Origin: Micromonospora alfalfae
GTDB lineage: Bacteria; Actinomycetota; Actinomycetes; Mycobacteriales; Micromonosporaceae
Length of the DNA: 64,000 nucleotides
Direction: 5' to 3'
Assembly: GCF_022230925.1 (NCBI RefSeq)
Contig: NZ_JAKKFH010000005.1
Location: 124,001 to 188,000, forward strand
Made by a program: the position numbers and the translations under genes. The notes beneath the pieces are model-generated. The model was not told the origin of the DNA, ran no database searches, and saw only the letters and a list, made by a program, of their open reading frames with translations. This document shows positions 1-7,138 of this stretch, in pieces. Within the stretch, counting starts at the first letter, position 1, and each line of letters starts with the position of its first letter.

Positions 1-2
1 TG

Positions 3-1709
3 GCGCTGGATCGGCGCAACTACGTCATCCAGAACATGGTCGACATCAAGGCCATCACCCAGCAGGAGGCGGACGTCGCCAAGGCGACCAAGCTGGTGGT
101 GAAGGACAAGCGCACCCCCAACGGCTGCGTCGCCGCCAACGTCAACGAGTGGGGCTTCTTCTGCGACTACTTCTACCGCTGGTGGATGGATCAGGAGACG
201 TTCGGCTCGACCACGTACGACCGGGAGCGCCGGCTGAAGAGCGGCGGCTACACCGTCGTGACCTCGATCGACGTCCAGGCACAGCGCGGCGCGGACAAGG
301 CGGTCCGTAAGGCCAAGAGCGTGAACAGCAAGGAAGCGGCCATGGTCGCGGTCGTCGAGCCGGGCACCGGTCGGGTGCGGGCGCTCGCGGTCAACAGGCA
401 GTTCAAGCTCGACGACCCGAAGAACCCTAAGAACAAGATCTCCAGCGATCCGGCGAAGAGCAGGAAGGGCATCCGGGGCAACTACCCGGCGACGGTCAAC
501 CCGCTGCTCACCGGCGGCAACGGCATCACCGGCTACCAGGCCGGCTCGACCTTCAAGATCTTCAGCATCGTCGCCGCCCTGGAGAAGGGCATCCCGCTCA
601 GCTACACCTTCAACGCCCCGCAGCAGTTCAAGTCGGAATACATCATCGACAGCAGCAGCCCGGCGGCCTGCAAGGGCACCCACTTCTACTGCCCGACCAA
701 CTCCGGCCTCAAGGCCGGCGGCGTGCAGAACATGTGGAGCGCCTTCGCCCAGTCGGTCAACACCTACTTCGTCCCACTGCAGCAGCAGGTCGGCGCGGAG
801 AACGTGGTCGACGCCGCCCGGCGGGCCGGCATCCAGTTCCGGGCGAGCAACGACGCCAAGTTCGCCGCGACCAAGAACGATGCCCACCAGTGGGGCGCCT
901 TCACCCTGGGTGTCTCCTCCACCACCCCGCTCGACCTGGCCAACGCGTACGCGACCCTGGCAGCCGACGGCAAGTACTGCGAGCCGATCCCGGTGCAGGA
1001 AATCCGGGACCCGGAGGGCAACAAGCTGGACATCGCCAACCCGCGCTGCGAGAAGCGGTTCAGCACCGAGGTGGCCCGGGCCGCCGTGGACGCCGCCCGT
1101 TGCCCGGTCGGCGACAACTCCAGCACCAGCAAGTGCGGTAGCAGCCGTACGGCCGCCGTCGTGAAGGGCATCGTCGACGCGCCGGTGGCCGGTAAGTCCG
1201 GCACCACCGACTCGGAGAAGACGGCCGCCCTGGTCGCCATGACCAAGCAGTACTCGGTGGCCGGCATCATGGCCGACCCGGACTGGCCGCAGACGAACGT
1301 CAAGATGAAGCACAAGGAGAAGGACGGCATCAACCCGCCGGTGTACGAGACCCTGCGGGATGCCATGAAGGGCAAACCGCGGATCCAGTTCGAGGCGCCG
1401 GGCCAGAAGATCTCCGAGGGTGACCAGCGCAGCATCCCCGACGTGAAGTGCGTTTCGGTGGATCAGGCGAAGTCCCGGCTCAAGGGCGCCGGCTTCGAGC
1501 CGGTCGTCTCCAGCGCGAAGGTCCCGTCCTCCTGCAAGGCGGGTGACGCGGCCGGCACCAGCCCGGACGGCCGCACGATCAAGGGTGGCGTGGTCACCAT
1601 CCAGGTCAGCAGCGGCGGCGGCACGCCGGGCAACACCGGCGGCACTCCGGGTAACCAACCCGGTAACCAACCCGGCGGGCGACCCGGCAACGGCCGTCCG
1701 AACGGCTGA
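3..1709 (+). CDS. Class A penicillin-binding protein, 3' part (transpeptidase + PASTA)
   Basis: This is the C-terminal part of a bifunctional peptidoglycan synthase; the frame is open from base 3, so the start and most of the glycosyltransferase domain lie upstream of the window. The transpeptidase domain cross-links peptidoglycan outside the membrane. Visible motifs in order are the SxxK nucleophile (GSTFKIF, about 545-565), an SxN motif (QSVNTY, about 750) and KSGTT in place of KTGT (about 1195). A single PASTA domain follows (starting IPDVKCVSVDQA, about 1430), then a Gly/Pro/Asn-rich tail. Length and order fit actinobacterial PonA-type proteins. Cysteines around the transpeptidase core suggest disulfides (inference). 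A strong hairpin follows the stop. Confidence 0.95.
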   Translation, partial: ALDRRNYVIQNMVDIKAITQQEADVAKATKLVVKDKRTPNGCVAANVNEWGFFCDYFYRWWMDQETFGSTTYDRERRLKSGGYTVVTSIDVQAQRGADKAVRKAKSVNSKEAAMVAVVEPGTGRVRALAVNRQFKLDDPKNPKNKISSDPAKSRKGIRGNYPATVNPLLTGGNGITGYQAGSTFKIFSIVAALEKGIPLSYTFNAPQQFKSEYIIDSSSPAACKGTHFYCPTNSGLKAGGVQNMWSAFAQSVNTYFVPLQQQVGAENVVDAARRAGIQFRASNDAKFAATKNDAHQWGAFTLGVSSTTPLDLANAYATLAADGKYCEPIPVQEIRDPEGNKLDIANPRCEKRFSTEVARAAVDAARCPVGDNSSTSKCGSSRTAAVVKGIVDAPVAGKSGTTDSEKTAALVAMTKQYSVAGIMADPDWPQTNVKMKHKEKDGINPPVYETLRDAMKGKPRIQFEAPGQKISEGDQRSIPDVKCVSVDQAKSRLKGAGFEPVVSSAKVPSSCKAGDAAGTSPDGRTIKGGVVTIQVSSGGGTPGNTGGTPGNQPGNQPGGRPGNGRPNG

Positions 1710-1726
1710 GCCGACCGGTAGGACAC

Positions 1727-1761
1727 AACGGGCGGGCACCCTCCTCGGGTGCCCGCCCGTT
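1727..1761. terminator. Hairpin terminator between convergent genes
   Basis: A perfect 15-bp stem (1727-1741 with 1747-1761) closes a 5-base loop. No T-tract follows, as is common in high-GC actinobacteria. It sits between the PBP gene and the convergent YqeY-like gene and could serve both. Confidence 0.8.
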
Positions 1762-1823
1762 CCGTCTGTCCGGACCAGCGAGCGCTGCGACAACCGTCCC
1801 GGCGTGCCGCTGACCCTCCTGGG

Positions 1824-2279
1824 TCAGAGACCGAGCTGTCGGCGTACCTCGGCAGCCACCCGGCCACCCTCGGCCTGGCCCGCCACCGCGGCCTGGGCCG
1901 CCTTCATCGCCGGGCCCATCTGGGCCTTGCCGGTGAAGCCGCCGGCGGCGAGTGCCCCCGACACCAGCTCGGCCAGCTCGGCGTCCGAGAGCTGCTTGGG
2001 CAGGTAGCGGTCCAACACCTCACCCTCGGCGCTCTCCTTCGCGGCCTGCTCGGCGCGCCCGGCGTCGGCGAACGCGGTGGCCGCCTCCCGACGCTTCTTG
2101 GCTTCCTTGGTCAGCACCGCGAGCACCTCGTCATCGGTGAGCTCGCGCTTGGCCTTGCCGGCGACCTCGGCGGTGCCGACGGCGGCCAGGGCCATCCGCA
2201 GCGTGGAGGTGGTCAGCTCGTCGCGCGCCTTGAGCGCGGAACGCATGTCGGCAGTGAGGCGGTCCTTCAGCGTGCTCAT
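1824..2279 (-). CDS. GatB/YqeY domain protein
   Basis: The 151-residue protein has the YqeY layout: start MSTLKDRLTADM, a middle helix with the segment TKEAKKRREAA, then the conserved LDRYLPKQLSDAEL and a small C-terminal helical domain. The family resembles the tail domain of GatB, the tRNA amidotransferase subunit, but free-standing members have no firmly established reaction. The ATG at 2279 is preceded by TAGTTT eight bases upstream and no Shine-Dalgarno sequence, so the message is probably leaderless. It is divergent from the phosphoesterase gene with only 25 bases between start codons. Confidence 0.92.
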   Translation of the reverse strand: MSTLKDRLTADMRSALKARDELTTSTLRMALAAVGTAEVAGKAKRELTDDEVLAVLTKEAKKRREAATAFADAGRAEQAAKESAEGEVLDRYLPKQLSDAELAELVSGALAAGGFTGKAQMGPAMKAAQAAVAGQAEGGRVAAEVRRQLGL

Positions 2280-2304
2280 GGACGGTCAAACTACCCTGAA
2301 CGCC
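2280..2304. promoter_or_regulatory. Compact divergent promoter with overlapping -10 elements
   Basis: The whole intergenic space is 25 bases. The minus strand reads TAGTTT (2293-2288) eight bases before the YqeY ATG. The plus strand reads TACCCT (2292-2297) seven bases before the phosphoesterase ATG. Both fit the TANNNT -10 consensus and the spacing expected for leaderless transcripts. The two hexamers share the TA at 2292-2293. Confidence 0.6.
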
Positions 2305-3198
2305 ATGCGAAAGCGCACACTATTCCGGCTCGCCGCCGGAACCGCCACGATCGGCGCGGCCACCCTCGCGTACGCGTCGCTCATCGAGCGCAACATGTTC
2401 ACCCTCCGGCGGTACGACGTGCCGGTGCTTCCGGCCGACGCGGAGCCGCTGCGCGTGCTGCACCTGTCGGACCTGCACATGATGCCCGACCAGGCGCGCA
2501 AGCAGCGCTGGGTGGCATCGCTGGCCGCCCTCGACCCCGACCTGGTGGTGGTCACCGGCGACAACATGGCGCACCCAGGCGCGGTGCCCGGGGTGCTGCG
2601 GGCCCTGCAACCACTGCTGGGCTACCCCGGCGCGTTCGTGTTCGGCTCCAACGACTACACCGGGCCGGTGCTGAAGAACCCCTTCACCTACTTCCTGCCC
2701 GACCGGGAGTACACCGAGGGCGTCGACCTGCCCTACGAAGAGTTGCGTCAGGTCTTCACCGGCGCCGGCTGGGCGGACCTCAACAACGCCCGGACCATGC
2801 TGAAGGCCGGCGGTCGGCAGCTCGACCTGGTCGGCGTCGACGACCCGCACATCGACCGCGACGACTACCCCTCCGTTGCCGGCGCGGTGTCGTCCTCGGC
2901 AGACCTCTCCATCGCGCTGACGCACTCACCCGAGCCACGGGTGCTCGACCAGATGGCGGCGGACGGCTTCGGGCTGCTGCTGGCCGGGCACACCCACGGC
3001 GGGCAGGTCTGCGTACCCGGCTTCGGGGCGCTGGTGACCAACTGCGGCCTGCCCCGCTCGATGGCGCGCGGCCTGCACCGGTGGCCGGGCTCGGACTCCT
3101 GGCTGCACGTCTCCGCCGGCCTCGGCACCCACCCGACCGCCCCGATCCGTTTCGCCTGCCCCCCGGAGGCCAGCATCCTGACCCTCATCCCCCGCTGA
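2305..3198 (+). CDS. Metallophosphoesterase, YkuE-like, membrane-anchored
   Basis: The 297-residue protein is a calcineurin-like phosphoesterase. An N-terminal hydrophobic segment after [12 protein letters not shown] suggests a signal anchor or Tat-like export signal. Metal-binding motifs are clear: LHLSDLHM (Asp/His), [22 protein letters not shown] in place of GNHD, and [16 protein letters not shown] near the C-terminus. The family hydrolyses phosphodiesters or phosphomonoesters, and YkuE-like members act at the cell surface. The substrate cannot be told. The ATG at 2305 is preferred to an upstream in-frame start because it begins just after a TANNNT box and leaves room for the divergent gene. 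Confidence 0.9.
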   Translation: MRKRTLFRLAAGTATIGAATLAYASLIERNMFTLRRYDVPVLPADAEPLRVLHLSDLHMMPDQARKQRWVASLAALDPDLVVVTGDNMAHPGAVPGVLRALQPLLGYPGAFVFGSNDYTGPVLKNPFTYFLPDREYTEGVDLPYEELRQVFTGAGWADLNNARTMLKAGGRQLDLVGVDDPHIDRDDYPSVAGAVSSSADLSIALTHSPEPRVLDQMAADGFGLLLAGHTHGGQVCVPGFGALVTNCGLPRSMARGLHRWPGSDSWLHVSAGLGTHPTAPIRFACPPEASILTLIPR

Positions 3199-3246
3199 CC
3201 GCAGCGCCCCGCTGCTTGCCCGGCCGCCCGGCCCCCCGGCCGCTTG

Positions 3247-3323
3247 AGATTCGCGCACCATCAGGGATGTTGCTGCCTCGGCGCGTCGTGAGGCAGCAAC
3301 ATCCCGGAAGTTGTGCGGATCTT
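3247..3323. repeat. Palindromic element with GATC outer arms
   Basis: A perfect 16-bp inverted repeat (3264-3279 with 3290-3305) has a 10-base loop. Weaker outer arms begin AGATTCGCGCAC on the left and end GTGCGGATCTT on the right. It lies in the gap between the phosphoesterase stop and tRNA-Pro. The outer GATCTT end resembles the elements at 6801, 13043 and 32190. It may also terminate the phosphoesterase transcript. Confidence 0.65.
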
Positions 3324-3404
3324 GGCCTCTCCGGCACTGTCGGGGCGGCGGGGGTACCGAGTTTGACCATCGGGGCGGGTGGGCTACTATTTGTCGGCAC
3401 GCCT

Positions 3405-3481
<77 letters not shown>

Positions 3482-3487
3482 GAGGTA

Positions 3488-3520
3488 AGAGGGCACATCC
3501 GATTCGTGGATGTGCCCTCT
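3488..3520 (+). terminator. Terminator after tRNA-Pro
   Basis: A perfect 13-bp stem (3488-3500 with 3508-3520) has a 7-base loop and lies seven bases after the tRNA CCA end. The following 283 bases up to the methyltransferase start show no convincing gene; they presumably hold the methyltransferase promoter. Confidence 0.85.
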
Positions 3521-3803
3521 CGCATATCCACGGTCCGCAGCGGCGCCATGTCCCTCACAGTTCCAACGGCGACCACAGGACGTCGAGCGGGCCTGGGGAC
3601 CTGGCACCGCCTCGATGCCCCTAGGCCAGTTTCGACAGATGGAACGAGAAGTGACCGCGTCCGAGGTGACCGTTGGCGCGGTGACGTCTTTCGGACACGC
3701 ACCGACAGCCTTCACCTGCTGGTATAGGTGTTTCTACCGATCCCCCGAGGGTCTGCCGCCCCTAACGTCAGTGGCACACCACACTGTCCGAGGGAGACCA
3801 CCG

Positions 3804-4628
3804 ATGACCATCGCACCCGATCTCATCGCCGTGAAGGCACGCCAGCAGGTGACGTGGGCCAGCGGTGACTACGGCGCGGTCGCCGCGCTCATCCATCCGA
3901 TCTCCGAGCTTCTGGTGAGCGCCGCCGACCTCTCCGCTGGCGCCCGCGTACTCGACGTGGCGACCGGGTCCGGCAACGCCGCCATCGCCGCCGCCCGCTG
4001 CGGCTGCGTCGTGACCGGGGTCGACTACGTACCCGAACTGTTGGAACGCGGCCAGGCCCGCGCCGCCGCGGAACGACTTCCGGTCACGTTCGTGGCCGGC
4101 GACGCGGAGCGCCTGGCGTACGCCGACGGGTCCTTCGACGCGGTCCTCTCCGTCGTCGGGGTGATGTTCGCGCCGGACCAGGAGCGGGCGGCGTCCGAGC
4201 TGGTCCGGGTATGCCGGCCTGGCGGCACTGTGGCGCTGGCGTCGTGGACACCTCAGGGCTTCATCGGCGACCTGTTCCGCACTGTGGGGCGGCATGTGCC
4301 ACCACCGGCGGGGCTGCGCCCGCCGGTGGAGTGGGGCGACGAGGGCCGGGTCCGCGAACTGCTCGGCCCGGCAGTGGGTGAACTTCGGGCGGTACGCCGG
4401 GTGTTCGTCTTCCGCTTCGGCACACCGGAGGAGTTCGCCGACTTCTTCCGGGTCAACTATGGGCCGACGTTGAAGGCGTTCGAGGCGCTGCCCGAGGAGC
4501 GACGCCCGGACCTGCACGCCGATCTGGTGGAGCTGGCCCGCACCCACAACCGCGCCACCGACGCCACGGTCCGCATTCCGGCGGAGTACCTGGAGGTCGT
4601 GGCGCGGCGGACACCCGACCCGGCCTGA
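3804..4628 (+). CDS. Class I SAM-dependent methyltransferase (UbiE-like)
   Basis: The 274-residue protein shows the Rossmann methyltransferase signature: motif I LDVATGSGNAAIAAA (about residues 48-62), the acidic strand VTGVDYVPELL, VAGDAERLAYADGSFDAVLS, and post-motif RVCRPGGTVALASW. It transfers a methyl group from S-adenosylmethionine to an unknown small molecule. The ATG at 3804 has GAGGGAGA about eight bases upstream and gives a normal family length; the open frame further upstream runs toward the tRNA terminator and is not used. It appears to be a single-gene unit. Confidence 0.88.
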   Translation: MTIAPDLIAVKARQQVTWASGDYGAVAALIHPISELLVSAADLSAGARVLDVATGSGNAAIAAARCGCVVTGVDYVPELLERGQARAAAERLPVTFVAGDAERLAYADGSFDAVLSVVGVMFAPDQERAASELVRVCRPGGTVALASWTPQGFIGDLFRTVGRHVPPPAGLRPPVEWGDEGRVRELLGPAVGELRAVRRVFVFRFGTPEEFADFFRVNYGPTLKAFEALPEERRPDLHADLVELARTHNRATDATVRIPAEYLEVVARRTPDPA

Positions 4629-4669
4629 TGCACGTCCGCGCCACGTCGTGTCGAGGTGGCGCGGGCCGA

Positions 4670-4781
4670 TCAGTCCTGCCGCTCGGTGCGCTCGATCTCA
4701 GTCCTGCCGCTCGGTGCGCTCGATCTCAGTCCTGCCGCTCGGTGCGCTCGATCTCAGTCCTGCCGCTCGGTGCGCTCGATC
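4670..4781. repeat. 28-bp tandem repeat, four copies
   Basis: Four uninterrupted copies with period 28 start at 4670, 4698, 4726 and 4754. The copy nearest the minus-strand gene encodes its last nine codons plus stop (EIERTERQD then TGA). The other three lie 3' of the stop, so copy-number change would alter only the 3' UTR. There are no spacers, so this is not a CRISPR array. Confidence 0.95.
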
Positions 4782-5227
4782 TCCGCGAACGCGGCGGCCA
4801 GGTAGTCGTCCAGCGGCACACTGGTCGCCGCCAACAGGTCGGCCACCAGCAGCGGGGCGTGTCGGGCCAGCGCCGACGCGTCCGGCGGTGACTCGTCGCC
4901 GTCGGGGTCGTACACGCCCAACGCGCCGGCCAGCAGGACGAGCACCACGTGCGGGTCGACATCCGTTCGCCACCGCGTCGACTCCTGCACGCAGCGGGTC
5001 AACACCTGGCGGATGTCGTCGCCGGTCAACCCGTCCGGATGGCTCTCCTCCAACAGCAACCGGACCACCGCGCCGAGCACCAGGCCGGAACGCTCGTCAG
5101 CGGCGAGACCGCCGACCGCCTCGTCGTACGCCTGACCGTCGCGTGCCTGGGCGGCGGCGACGGCCGTCGTTGCGGTCACCGCGATGGCGCGGGCGGTAGC
5201 GGGCAGATGTCGCCAGGTGCCGGTCAT
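4754..5227 (-). CDS. Hypothetical helical protein, 157 aa
   Basis: I do not recognise a named family. The protein is acidic and predicted helical, with no signal peptide and no clear membrane span. It opens MTGTWRHLPATARAIAV and contains a segment rich in Leu and Val (PHVVLVLLAGALGVYDPDGDE). Codon use is normal for the window, which supports coding. The ATG at 5227 follows CACCTGG without a strong ribosome binding site. The stop lies in the first unit of a 28-bp tandem repeat whose further copies re-encode the same tail in other frames. It converges on the methyltransferase gene. Confidence 0.7.
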   Translation of the reverse strand: MTGTWRHLPATARAIAVTATTAVAAAQARDGQAYDEAVGGLAADERSGLVLGAVVRLLLEESHPDGLTGDDIRQVLTRCVQESTRWRTDVDPHVVLVLLAGALGVYDPDGDESPPDASALARHAPLLVADLLAATSVPLDDYLAAAFAEIERTERQD

Positions 5228-5377
5228 CGCGCCAGCATCGCAGACCCGGCGGACACCGACCGACAGCCATCACAGCCAGTGGATCAACGTGGGATTGGTC
5301 ACCAGTTGATCCCGGTGACCGCGAGGCGTGGCCAAAACGGTTCGCGCGGCGTCAGACCCACCGCACAGAATGCCGGC

Positions 5378-6661
5378 ATGCTGCGTCGTGCCCTGCCCCG
5401 CCGTTCGGAAGCTCGCCGACTCCTCCTCGGCACCCTGCTGTCGGCGGTCGGGCGGGGTCTGACCCTGCCGTTCCTGTTCATCTACCTGACCGACGTACGC
5501 GGGCTCACCGACACCCGCGCCGGGCTCGTCATCGGTTGGTACGGCGTGGTCACCCTGGCCCTGTCGCCGCTGGGCGGGACGCTGATCGACCGGATCGGCG
5601 CCCGCCGGGTGGTGGTGCCCTGTCTCGTGATCGAGGCGATCGGCACCGGCTCGTTGGCGCTGGTCCACTCGACCGGCTCAGCCCTGCTGGTGATGACGGT
5701 GATCGCCATCGGCAGCTCCGCGATCTGGTCCGGGCAGAACACCATCCTCGCGTCGCTGACCGACGACGACGAGCGGCAACGCGTCTTCGGGTTGAACTTC
5801 GCCCTGCTCAACCTCGGCATCGGCATCGGTGGCATGACCTCCGGCGCGATCGTCGACACCGCCCGGCCCGGCACCTTCCAGGCGATCTACCTGCTGGACG
5901 CGGTGACCTACCTGATGCCCGCGCTGATCCTGCTCACCCTGCCCGGGGTGGGCCACCGACTCGGCAAACGTCGAGGCGTCGACGAACCGTCAGCCGGTGG
6001 CTACCTGACCGTGCTCCGCGACCGCCCGTTCCGGCGGCTGGTGATCTTCGGGCTGATCCTCACCACCTGCGGCTACGCGCAGGTGGAGGTGGGCTTCGCC
6101 GCGTACGCGGTGCGGGTGGCCGAGGTGAACCCGCGGGTAGTGGCCTGGGCACTCGCGGCCAACACCGTGATGATCGTGCTCGCGCAACTGCTGGTCATCC
6201 GGCGGATCGAGGGGCGCAGCCGCACCCGGGCGTTGGCAGTGGTGGGAGCCGTGTTCGCCGCCGCCTGGCTGGTCCTCGGCGTGGCCGGCCTGGTCAGTGC
6301 CGAGAACGCCGTGCTGGCCGCCCTGTGCGTGGTGCTCTGCTCGGCGATCTTCGGTTTCGGCGAGACGATGCTGTCCCCGGTGATGCCCGCACTCACCAAC
6401 GCGCTGGCCACCGACGAGCTGCGCGGCCGGTACAACGCCATGAGTTCAATGATCTTCGGAATCAGCGGTGTGATCGGCCCAGTGACCGCCGGCCCACTCA
6501 TCGGCGCCGCCAACGGCATGGTCTGGGTGGCGACGGTTGTCGGCGGCTGCCTGGTGGCTTCGCTGGTCGCGCTCTCCCTGCGTCGGCTGCTCACCACGGA
6601 GCAGGACGGCCTCGCGACGACCACCCCGACATCCCCCACCCCCACGCCCGCCCCCGCCTGA
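5378..6661 (+). CDS. MFS transporter
   Basis: The 427-residue membrane protein has about 12 hydrophobic segments. The loop between helices 2 and 3 carries GGTLIDRIGARRVV, the usual major facilitator motif A variant. The second half restarts with DRPFRRLVIFGLILTTCG, as in 6+6 helix exporters of the drug/H+ antiport type. Substrate is unknown. The ATG at 5378 gives a short cytosolic leader of basic residues before helix 1; an upstream open frame overlaps the divergent gene and is not likely translated. The tail is Thr/Pro-rich and runs into a repeat-rich gap. Confidence 0.88.
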   Translation: MLRRALPRRSEARRLLLGTLLSAVGRGLTLPFLFIYLTDVRGLTDTRAGLVIGWYGVVTLALSPLGGTLIDRIGARRVVVPCLVIEAIGTGSLALVHSTGSALLVMTVIAIGSSAIWSGQNTILASLTDDDERQRVFGLNFALLNLGIGIGGMTSGAIVDTARPGTFQAIYLLDAVTYLMPALILLTLPGVGHRLGKRRGVDEPSAGGYLTVLRDRPFRRLVIFGLILTTCGYAQVEVGFAAYAVRVAEVNPRVVAWALAANTVMIVLAQLLVIRRIEGRSRTRALAVVGAVFAAAWLVLGVAGLVSAENAVLAALCVVLCSAIFGFGETMLSPVMPALTNALATDELRGRYNAMSSMIFGISGVIGPVTAGPLIGAANGMVWVATVVGGCLVASLVALSLRRLLTTEQDGLATTTPTSPTPTPAPA

Positions 6662-6732
6662 CCTCGAACACCCCTCCCTACCCCGCGCCCTCGCCGCGCG
6701 CACCCCACGCCGCCCGCCGCACCCCGCCCGCC

Positions 6733-6800
6733 GCACCCCGCACCCCGCACCCCGCACCCCGCACCCCGCACCCCGCACCCCGCACCCCGCACCCCGCACC
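6733..6800. repeat. 7-bp tandem repeat (GCACCCC), nine copies plus a partial
   Basis: Nine perfect units run from 6733 to 6795 and a partial unit ends at 6800, directly abutting a palindrome. On the minus strand this is (GGGGTGC)n, a run of G4 tracts separated by three bases, which fits the canonical G-quadruplex pattern. Confidence 0.95.
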
Positions 6801-6876
6801 AAGATCACGCTCGATCCTGGATGTAGTGGCATCCCCGCGCACCGATGCCACTACATCCATGTTCGAGCGCGATCTT
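6801..6876. repeat. Palindromic element, 32-bp arms, AAGATC ends
   Basis: The left arm 6801-6832 and right arm 6845-6876 pair over 32 bp with three mismatches and a 12-base loop. Both outer ends are AAGATC/GATCTT. The inner GATGTAGTGGCAT segment is perfectly paired. It sits in the gap between the MFS and nucleotidase genes. Confidence 0.9.
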
Positions 6877-6931
6877 GCCCGGTGGGGCGTGCACGAGCGG
6901 AGCGGCAGGCGTCAGGCGCAGGCGCAGGCAT

Positions 6932-7043
6932 GGACAAGCGCAGGCACGGACAAGCGCAGGCACGGACAAGCGCAGGCACGGACAAGCGCAGGCACGGACA
7001 AGCGCAGGCACTGACAAGCGCAGGCACGGACAAGCGCAGGCAA
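6932..7043. repeat. 16-bp tandem repeat, seven copies
   Basis: Seven copies of GGACAAGCGCAGGCAC run at period 16 from 6932; the sixth begins TG and the seventh ends CAA. The array degrades into AAGCGC and CAGGCG repeats up to about 7075. It is open in several frames because 16 is not a multiple of three, which creates long spurious ORFs. Confidence 0.95.
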
Positions 7044-7088
7044 GCGCAAGCGCAAGCGCAGGCGCGGGCAGGCGGCGTCCGGGACGGG

Positions 7089-7120
7089 TCGGGCCCCGGA
7101 GCTGGTGCTCCGGGGCCCGA
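7089..7120. terminator. Terminator hairpin after the nucleotidase gene
   Basis: A perfect 14-bp stem (7089-7102 with 7107-7120) has a TGGT loop, 18 bases beyond the stop of the minus-strand nucleotidase gene. With the repeats to its left it accounts for the 6662-7138 gap, where I see no gene. Confidence 0.85.
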
Positions 7121-7138
7121 TGTCGCTGGGGTCGGCCG

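Noticed and set aside
4670..4781. CRISPR-like 28-bp direct repeats
   Set aside because: The units are directly adjacent with no spacers and encode the tail of the neighbouring gene.
4648..5199. 183-codon plus-strand ORF across the 28-bp array
   Set aside because: Arg/Pro-rich shadow of the minus-strand 157-residue gene, open through the repeat only because the unit has no stop in that frame series.
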